From the IMG/VR virus record IMGVR_UViG_3300036985_001339, positions 1 to 64,000 of that record: a stretch of DNA of 64,000 bases. The stretch is one strand, 5' to 3'. Position numbers and translations under genes: made by a program. Within the stretch, counting starts at the first letter, position 1, and the number at the start of each line of letters is the position of its first letter. The notes under the pieces were generated by a model. That model saw only the letters and a list, made by a program, of their open reading frames with translations. It was not told the origin of the DNA and did not search any database. Source of the DNA: a virus. This document shows, one piece after another, positions 58,540 through 64,000 of the stretch.

Positions 58540-60933
58540 TTAACCTTCAAGTCCCTCTAAACCAGTGAATTGCGCTGATTCAAAACTCTGTGGAAGTGAA
58601 CCAGTCTTTCTTTGATTAACAAGTTCTGACTGTTGAGTTGCTTGTATTTTTGTTCTTTCGTCTTTTCTATCTTCTGCAAGTTGTAGATTTTGACTATCTG
58701 TTTGAGACTTAAGTTGAGCAAGTTGCATGTCGTATTGAAACTGAATTGCCATTATCTCTTTCTTAAGTGCCATTTCTGTTTGTAATCTTTGTATATCAAA
58801 CTGTGATTTAGCTTGTTCTACGTTTACCGTTTCAGCGGTTAATGCTTGTTGTTTTTGAACTTCAAACATTGCTGCCTTTTCAGCGGTTTCTTGATTAGCT
58901 TGTGCTTGAGCTTGGATGTTTGCCATCTGAGCAGCTTGAGCAGCTTTCATCTTCTTAGTTTTTCTAAACTTAAGTAATTGATTAGCTAGTTTCAAGTTTT
59001 TAATTTGTCTGATGTCTATAACGTCATCTAGATCAACTCCTCCACTTTGAAGAGCAACTTGTAGATTTTGTTCTAACATTGCTTTCTCTTCTTCATCAGG
59101 TTCTAATTCTAAGTAAATACCAAAATCATGAAGATTTAGATTTTTAATCTCTTTTAAAGTAGATACATTATATGTAGATATACTTTCTTCTAAAACTTGA
59201 GCAAGTAAAGGGTAATCAAGGCAGTCTGCGATCCTAAGGGATATGTTTTCACATGTTCTAAGGGTCAGAAACATACTTGATTGTAATATATGCTTCGTAG
59301 CGGTATTTGATGCATTAGCGGCCATTTTTTGTAAACCAACTAAAGTATCTTGTTCTACCATACTTCCGTCTCTAGCTTCGTTCAAACCAGTGACGTCTCT
59401 TATCATTTGTAAGTAATATTGATACGTTTGAATAAGTGAAGCTATTTTTGCCTGACCAGAAGAACTGCTAAGTTCTTGTATTGGTACTTTACCAGCATTC
59501 ATTCCACCTTCTTGAGTTAGTGATCTACCAACTATACTACCTGTTTGAAAGTACATGTTTAATGCTTCTGCAGGGTTATAGTTAGTTCCGTTACCTAAAT
59601 CTATTTCAGCCAAACCATCTACGTCTAAGAAAACTCCATCAGGAACTATCTTAGCCATTACTTGTTGTAACTTTAAATGCGTCAATTGAATCATATCAGC
59701 AAATCCAGTTATTTTATTTACAGTAGAATCAATTCTACCTTTATACATTCTAGGAGCAGATATAACATAGTTCATTTCTACCTTAGTCATATTAGAAAAT
59801 GGTCTTGACATGTTCTCAGACAATTTCCACTCTAACATAGTATTAGTACCTAGTATTTTAGCACCGGTATATAATACTTCTATGGTTCTTGAAACTCTTT
59901 CAAAGTTATCGTTTTTAGGAGGATTAAAATCGTCCGTCTTTTCGATTACTTTCTCTAATCCGTTATCTCCGTATTTTATTTTATATACTTGGTTCATATA
60001 AGTTTTATATTCAAAATATAATACTTGAACCGTGTTCTCATCATAATTACCCCAACCAGTTATATATTGTCTATTACCTGGCATTTGTTGGATCTTATAT
60101 AGTTCCTCTTCAGTAAGATGAGGAAATTGCATTTTTAATTCTGGAATAGTAACCGCTTTAGCTTCTCCTACATAATATATGTCATCAAAGTTTGGGTCTT
60201 CAGTATATGAATATACTAAATAAGCTGGATCTACATATTCTGTTTTTATACCTTCACTTACATTAAAACTTGTTTTAACACAAGCAATACCAAGCACGGT
60301 TAAATCGTAATTTAATCTACGTCTAGTTAAATCCCATTTGTTTGCTGCTAAAACATTATTTATAGCTTCTTCTTCCGCTATTTCAACAGATTGTTTATAA
60401 GACAACTGCATGTGTAAGTCTAATTCTTCTTTTGTTTCAGGTAGTTCGTCTTTAGGTAGTGGTGAACCAGAAAAATCTTGACCAGTTAAACCACTTGCTT
60501 TGGCTATTAAATCCTGAGAATACATGTCTCTAAGTATTGCTTGTGCGTAATTAGTTCTAGCTTTTAAAGACTCAGAATCTTGAGCGTATGCTTTTATATC
60601 ATAAGTCTTTTGAGACATACCATTTACAACGATGTCAACAAACTTAGATATTACAGGAACTGGTTTCCAATCTAAGTTAAGATACGAAATATCTCCATTG
60701 GTTGCTAATTCATCTTTATACTTTTGTACTGATTGTTCACCTCTAGCGTATAATCTTAATTGGTGAAAGTTATTCCAATTAGATACATATCTATTTTGGG
60801 TAGTTCTACCTTGTTCAAACCATTCTTGTTCTATAGCGCGAGATACTTGTAAACCGTATTCTTCAGAAGCTTTAACCGAATCAGGTACCACCTGACTAGG
60901 AAACGCACTATTTGTATTTGTGTATATGTTCAT
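58540..60933 (-). CDS. Portal protein, 797 aa
   Basis: A long helical protein ending in a Gln/Ala-rich coiled tail (MANIQAQAQANQETAEKAAM). The core contains NRYVSNWNNFHQLRLYARGE, GQDFSGSPLPKDELPETKEE and VTGLNEARDGSMVEQDTLVG, typical of crAss-like and podoviral portals of about 800 residues (recalled). Its start overlaps the terminase stop by one base, so translation is coupled. It forms the dodecameric DNA channel at the capsid vertex. Confidence 0.85.
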   Translation of the reverse strand: MNIYTNTNSAFPSQVVPDSVKASEEYGLQVSRAIEQEWFEQGRTTQNRYVSNWNNFHQLRLYARGEQSVQKYKDELATNGDISYLNLDWKPVPVISKFVDIVVNGMSQKTYDIKAYAQDSESLKARTNYAQAILRDMYSQDLIAKASGLTGQDFSGSPLPKDELPETKEELDLHMQLSYKQSVEIAEEEAINNVLAANKWDLTRRRLNYDLTVLGIACVKTSFNVSEGIKTEYVDPAYLVYSYTEDPNFDDIYYVGEAKAVTIPELKMQFPHLTEEELYKIQQMPGNRQYITGWGNYDENTVQVLYFEYKTYMNQVYKIKYGDNGLEKVIEKTDDFNPPKNDNFERVSRTIEVLYTGAKILGTNTMLEWKLSENMSRPFSNMTKVEMNYVISAPRMYKGRIDSTVNKITGFADMIQLTHLKLQQVMAKIVPDGVFLDVDGLAEIDLGNGTNYNPAEALNMYFQTGSIVGRSLTQEGGMNAGKVPIQELSSSSGQAKIASLIQTYQYYLQMIRDVTGLNEARDGSMVEQDTLVGLQKMAANASNTATKHILQSSMFLTLRTCENISLRIADCLDYPLLAQVLEESISTYNVSTLKEIKNLNLHDFGIYLELEPDEEEKAMLEQNLQVALQSGGVDLDDVIDIRQIKNLKLANQLLKFRKTKKMKAAQAAQMANIQAQAQANQETAEKAAMFEVQKQQALTAETVNVEQAKSQFDIQRLQTEMALKKEIMAIQFQYDMQLAQLKSQTDSQNLQLAEDRKDERTKIQATQQSELVNQRKTGSLPQSFESAQFTGLEGLEG

Positions 60934-63155
60934 TAATTATATATTTTTGATGAAGAACCCGTATTATCGTATTTTCTAATTCCTAAATCATAAACTTGTC
61001 TAAAGATAACAGCAGATGGAGTATAACGATTTTTATTGCAAGCCATAATGGCTAAACCAGAACTAATAGAAGCATCATGCTTTGTTCTATCGTTTATATT
61101 AAATCTTGCCCAGTCATTCAACGTTTTGTTGAAGTACATATCTCCATACCCTTGATCTGTAATTCCTATGTATGATTCTATATAAGATTCTATTGCTGCG
61201 GCGTGTGCTTGTTTTATATCTTCACTAGAGTTTGGTATTCCACCTATTTCTTTTTCAGTTATAGACAACTTATTCCAAACCTTATCAGGTCTGTTCATAG
61301 AGTAACCTCTATAACCTCTTTTCTTAAAGTGAAACAATAACCTAGGTTTGTTATTCTCTGCTAGTATTGGCATTCCGTAAAATACACATGCCATTAGAAC
61401 TTCTTCAAAGAAAATCTCTGCAGTTTGTGGTCTTGCAATATATTCTAAAAAGAAACTATTTGGTGGTGCATCTTCCATAGAGAATTTAGTTAAACCACTT
61501 AAAGCTCCGTTAGATCCTTTGCCATCAACTGTTCCTGATATATCGTAAGGGTCACATCCAAATGCGCCAATATGTTCATTACCCGGATGCCTAACACCAT
61601 TCTTTATTAATATACTATTCTGAAGGTGTATCGGTGGAATCCATGAAATAAGGAATCTACCACTTTTATTTGGAACAAATATAACTCTAGTATCTTGAAT
61701 TCCGTTTTCCCATTGAAAACTTCCTTGTGTTAGATTACTAGTGTGTCTTAGATCTTCATTATAATCTATCTGTTCGTATATCTTAGTAAGATTAAATAAA
61801 GATTGTTTTGATTCATCTCTGAAAGCATGTTGTTCTGTTCTTGGAAATTGTCTGTAGTATTCGTTTAAACTGTCTTGATCAGACTTTAAACCATCTACTT
61901 CATTTTGCCAATGTTCTATAACACCACAATCTATTTCGTTTCCGTCGACTCCTTTAACGGGGGTTTCTGGAGTGTCGAATACAGGTATTCCATAAGTATC
62001 AATGAATCCCTCGAACGACCATTCCATAGGTATGAACAAACTATATAATCCTGAACTAGTCTGTCCGTTGCGGTTTCTTTTCGTAACATCTGAATTTTCA
62101 TAAAGTTTTTTAAAGTTTTCTCCTCCTTTGTCTAAAGCGTTAGAAGTTGAACCCATCATACACTTACCAATAACTCTACTTCCCAACCTAAGAGTAGTTT
62201 TAGTTACCCTCCAGTTGTTTAAGATATTGTCCGGTCTTTCCCATTTTCCACTTTCATCGTGTACTAATATTTTTAACTTTTCACCATCATAGGAGTTATC
62301 TCCAGTATTTTTCCAGTCGATCGTAGTATCTAAGCCTTCAAGTTCCTCTAATTTCTCATTAGAATCTAACTTTCGTCTTGTTAGTTTCGATGCTGGAATC
62401 CTATATGCTAATTCTGTTTTAGGTCTATCCATACCATCTTGGATAGGTTTGAAAAAGAAAGGATAATTTATAGATATTGGTACTACCTTGTCAGTAAACA
62501 TTTTCTTTGCATCCGCTCCAGATTTTGATAGTATACCAAATCTAGAATCACTTGACATTGTAGCAATGTTAACTATTTCAGCAGAAGACATAAAAGAAAA
62601 TCCAGAACGTCTATTTTTTAAATAACACATTCCATAACTTCTAGAATCCGCTTTACATGCTTCCCAAAATATAAAGAACAATCTATTTGATTCTCTAAAA
62701 TCAGGTGCGCCAACGTCAATCTTGCTCCACTGTAGATACATGTAATGTGTACCTGTTATATATGTAGGTTTACCATCGTTGTAAAAGAATAAACCTTCAT
62801 CTCTATATTTAAACTCGTTGTCTATGTAATCATACCATCTTTCTTTAAAAGCGTCAGGATGTTTATTCCAGTCAAACGTATTCTTTATTCTACTTATTTC
62901 TTTGGGATATTCCATTTGCTCCCAATACTGTTCTGATTTCTCTTTTGATCTTGAATAAGGATTCTCTACTAGTGGTAAAGCTATTTTTAGATTTTGGATT
63001 TCAATGATCTCGCCAATCTTTCCACTCTTACTAATAACAACCACATCATGGTCTTTATTATATCCATATTTCCATTTATTAAGACGATTGTTTTGTTTTA
63101 CAACACTAGACTTTATATAGTCAGGTAGTATCTTATATAGTGTTTGTTCGTACAT
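60933..63155 (-). CDS. Terminase large subunit
   Basis: A 740-residue packaging ATPase-nuclease. A degenerate Walker A-like loop KNRRSGFS is at 180-187; the Walker B motif KILVHDE is at 295-301; and a nuclease domain with GAFGCDPYDISGTVDG near 520 and TKHDASISSGLAIMAC near 695 provides the acidic residues. The Arg-rich P-loop departs from the standard GKT/S form but occurs in terminases. It lies first in the packaging-head order with portal directly behind. Confidence 0.9.
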   Translation of the reverse strand: MYEQTLYKILPDYIKSSVVKQNNRLNKWKYGYNKDHDVVVISKSGKIGEIIEIQNLKIALPLVENPYSRSKEKSEQYWEQMEYPKEISRIKNTFDWNKHPDAFKERWYDYIDNEFKYRDEGLFFYNDGKPTYITGTHYMYLQWSKIDVGAPDFRESNRLFFIFWEACKADSRSYGMCYLKNRRSGFSFMSSAEIVNIATMSSDSRFGILSKSGADAKKMFTDKVVPISINYPFFFKPIQDGMDRPKTELAYRIPASKLTRRKLDSNEKLEELEGLDTTIDWKNTGDNSYDGEKLKILVHDESGKWERPDNILNNWRVTKTTLRLGSRVIGKCMMGSTSNALDKGGENFKKLYENSDVTKRNRNGQTSSGLYSLFIPMEWSFEGFIDTYGIPVFDTPETPVKGVDGNEIDCGVIEHWQNEVDGLKSDQDSLNEYYRQFPRTEQHAFRDESKQSLFNLTKIYEQIDYNEDLRHTSNLTQGSFQWENGIQDTRVIFVPNKSGRFLISWIPPIHLQNSILIKNGVRHPGNEHIGAFGCDPYDISGTVDGKGSNGALSGLTKFSMEDAPPNSFFLEYIARPQTAEIFFEEVLMACVFYGMPILAENNKPRLLFHFKKRGYRGYSMNRPDKVWNKLSITEKEIGGIPNSSEDIKQAHAAAIESYIESYIGITDQGYGDMYFNKTLNDWARFNINDRTKHDASISSGLAIMACNKNRYTPSAVIFRQVYDLGIRKYDNTGSSSKIYN

Positions 63156-63427
63156 TACTTAGATCTCCCTTCTGCAAAACCCTTAAATGGTTTAACCGTC
63201 GTTTCTTTATCACCTTCTTCTAACATCTTTTCTTCTTCTTCTATTCTACTTAGAATTTCAAAAGCATCGAAGATTGCTAGTTTTTTTGTAGCAGCGGCTT
63301 GCTTAAGTTTTTCTGGTTCAGGATCTTCTAAACCTCCTGATAATATAGGTTCTGCCCCTATTTTTATTAATTCATCAATAGCTTTTTTACCAGCCTCAAT
63401 TATTCTTAACTTTGTTTCTTTATTCAT
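63155..63427 (-). CDS. Possible terminase small subunit, 90 aa
   Basis: A short, Lys/Glu-rich, helical protein (MNKETKLRIIEAGKKAIDEL, then EIGAEP-type turn and PEKLKQAAATKKLAIFDAFE) immediately upstream of terminase large subunit with coupled stop/start. Position suggests TerS, which binds packaging DNA, but no helix-turn-helix is clear and 90 residues is short. It could instead be an accessory protein. Confidence 0.5.
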   Translation of the reverse strand: MNKETKLRIIEAGKKAIDELIKIGAEPILSGGLEDPEPEKLKQAAATKKLAIFDAFEILSRIEEEEKMLEEGDKETTVKPFKGFAEGRSK

Positions 63428-63431
63428 AAGA

Positions 63432-64000
63432 TTAGATATAATAACGCTTCAATTTGTATATGGTTAGCCCAGTATCTATTGATGCTTGATTCAGTGATGG
63501 ATAACTTATACCCTCCAATGTTATAGGCGTTTGATGGGGTCTATGAGCGCTGCCTACTATATATCTACGTTTAATAGTTTTAGACGAATAGCCTAAAGCT
63601 CTCCCGGCTGCTTTTAGTGATGGGTACTGGATCCCATTAATAAATATAGGTATTCTATTTTCTTTAGACAAGCAATTAGCTAGCCGCTGTTCGGCTGTCG
63701 GCACTGTGCCAATCCCCCCTTGGCCTCCTGATGTTATATTACACAAAAACCCTCCTTTATAAGATTTTCTTCCGTACAGTTTTATAAATTCTTTTTCTTT
63801 AGCAGCCGCTTCCTCTTGTGACAATCCTTCAAACAAAATATCCGCATACCATTCTGTTTTTGCTGTTATCCTATACCATTCTTTATTTCTGCTGTGAGTT
63901 GATGTATGTCTTGTTTTACATTTTCCAATTCCAATATAAAATGGAATATCTTTATCTAATCGTATATGTCTATAAACAATCCAGTTATTTTGCCCATGCA
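63432..64000 (-). CDS. GIY-YIG homing endonuclease, truncated by right edge
   Basis: The frame is open to the edge, so the true start is outside. Visible codons give VYRHIRLDKDIPFYIGIGKC with later ILFEGLSQEEAAAKEKEF, which match the GIY-YIG nuclease core (GIY as VYR, YIG as YIG, the Arg after it, and the Glu helix). The C-terminal half has two NUMOD-like DNA-binding repeats (YPSLKAAGRALGYSSKTIKR and YPSLNQASIDTGLTIYKLKR). Homing endonucleases often lie next to packaging genes. The internal TTG at 63836 is not a start. Confidence 0.8.
   Translation of the reverse strand, partial: HGQNNWIVYRHIRLDKDIPFYIGIGKCKTRHTSTHSRNKEWYRITAKTEWYADILFEGLSQEEAAAKEKEFIKLYGRKSYKGGFLCNITSGGQGGIGTVPTAEQRLANCLSKENRIPIFINGIQYPSLKAAGRALGYSSKTIKRRYIVGSAHRPHQTPITLEGISYPSLNQASIDTGLTIYKLKRYYI

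Noticed and set aside
1-64000. CRISPR array or insertion sequences
   Set aside because: No regular repeat-spacer pattern, transposase motif or flanking inverted repeats were seen.
1-64000. Stop-codon reassignment as in some phages of Bacteroidota
   Set aside because: Long genes read through without internal TAG or TGA and end normally at all three stop codons, so the standard bacterial code fits.

Overview
The window is most of the genome of a tailed double-stranded DNA phage (Caudoviricetes) that very probably infects a member of the Bacteroidota, most likely a flavobacterium. The DNA is strongly AT-rich and genes are packed tightly with ATGA-type overlaps and no clear Shine-Dalgarno sites. 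Several promoters carry the TAnnTTTG -7 box typical of Bacteroidota. The tail fibres end in the GF/GLLPPRM module common in phages of this phylum. There is a terminase, portal, scaffold and capsid series but no tail tape measure or sheath, and there are several very large internal-virion-type proteins. This suggests a short-tailed (podovirus-like) particle. No DNA or RNA polymerase, integrase or repressor was seen.

Layout: three blocks. (1) 1-14312, minus strand: tail-fibre genes (two large fibres at 8238-12983), a lysis cassette (two membrane proteins at 7474-7856, a DUF5675-like protein at 7122, a single-gene spanin at 6634), a phage chaperonin pair with a winged-helix gene (4225-6480), and a run of short, often basic proteins, several sharing an SPxKQ-like peptide or a C-terminal cysteine. 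(2) 14313-36262, plus strand: the early and replication arm. It opens with a divergent control region (14313-14772). Next come many tiny genes under at least eight copies of one bipartite promoter, including a small protein present three times. Then follow a MoxR-type ATPase with a VWA protein, a sigma factor, ERF annealing protein, PD-(D/E)XK nuclease, SSB-like protein, primase-helicase, a thymidylate-synthase-family enzyme, MazG-like pyrophosphohydrolases, an endonuclease, a class II ribonucleotide reductase and a 2-oxoglutarate oxygenase-like protein. (3) 36368-64000, minus strand: the virion arm. In transcription order it holds a GIY-YIG endonuclease (cut by the right edge), a small gene that may be TerS, TerL, portal, scaffold, major capsid protein, head and tail proteins, then internal virion proteins ending with a 2462-residue protein.

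If the genome is circular or circularly permuted, blocks 1 and 3 would form a single leftward late arm. The arms diverge at about 14.3-14.7 kb and converge at the strong bidirectional terminator at 36.3 kb. Two promoter classes are visible. An early class has CACGGACTTA exactly 25 bases upstream of GATAATAT and is often followed by a host-like -7 box. A second class (ACATGTAAT followed by a TATAGATATAA-like stretch) lies in front of the recombination genes, the chaperonin operon, a secreted protein, a reverse-strand HTH gene and, in weaker form, a tail gene. The phage sigma factor could switch between them; this is inference.

Most worth follow-up: the two promoter families, a 9-base word (TGCTATACA) that recurs both beside promoters and inside genes in different reading frames, the triplicated early protein whose copies differ mainly at synonymous sites, the Asn-to-Asp change in the thymidylate-synthase-family enzyme that suggests dCMP as substrate, and several structured untranslated segments, two of them tRNA-like.
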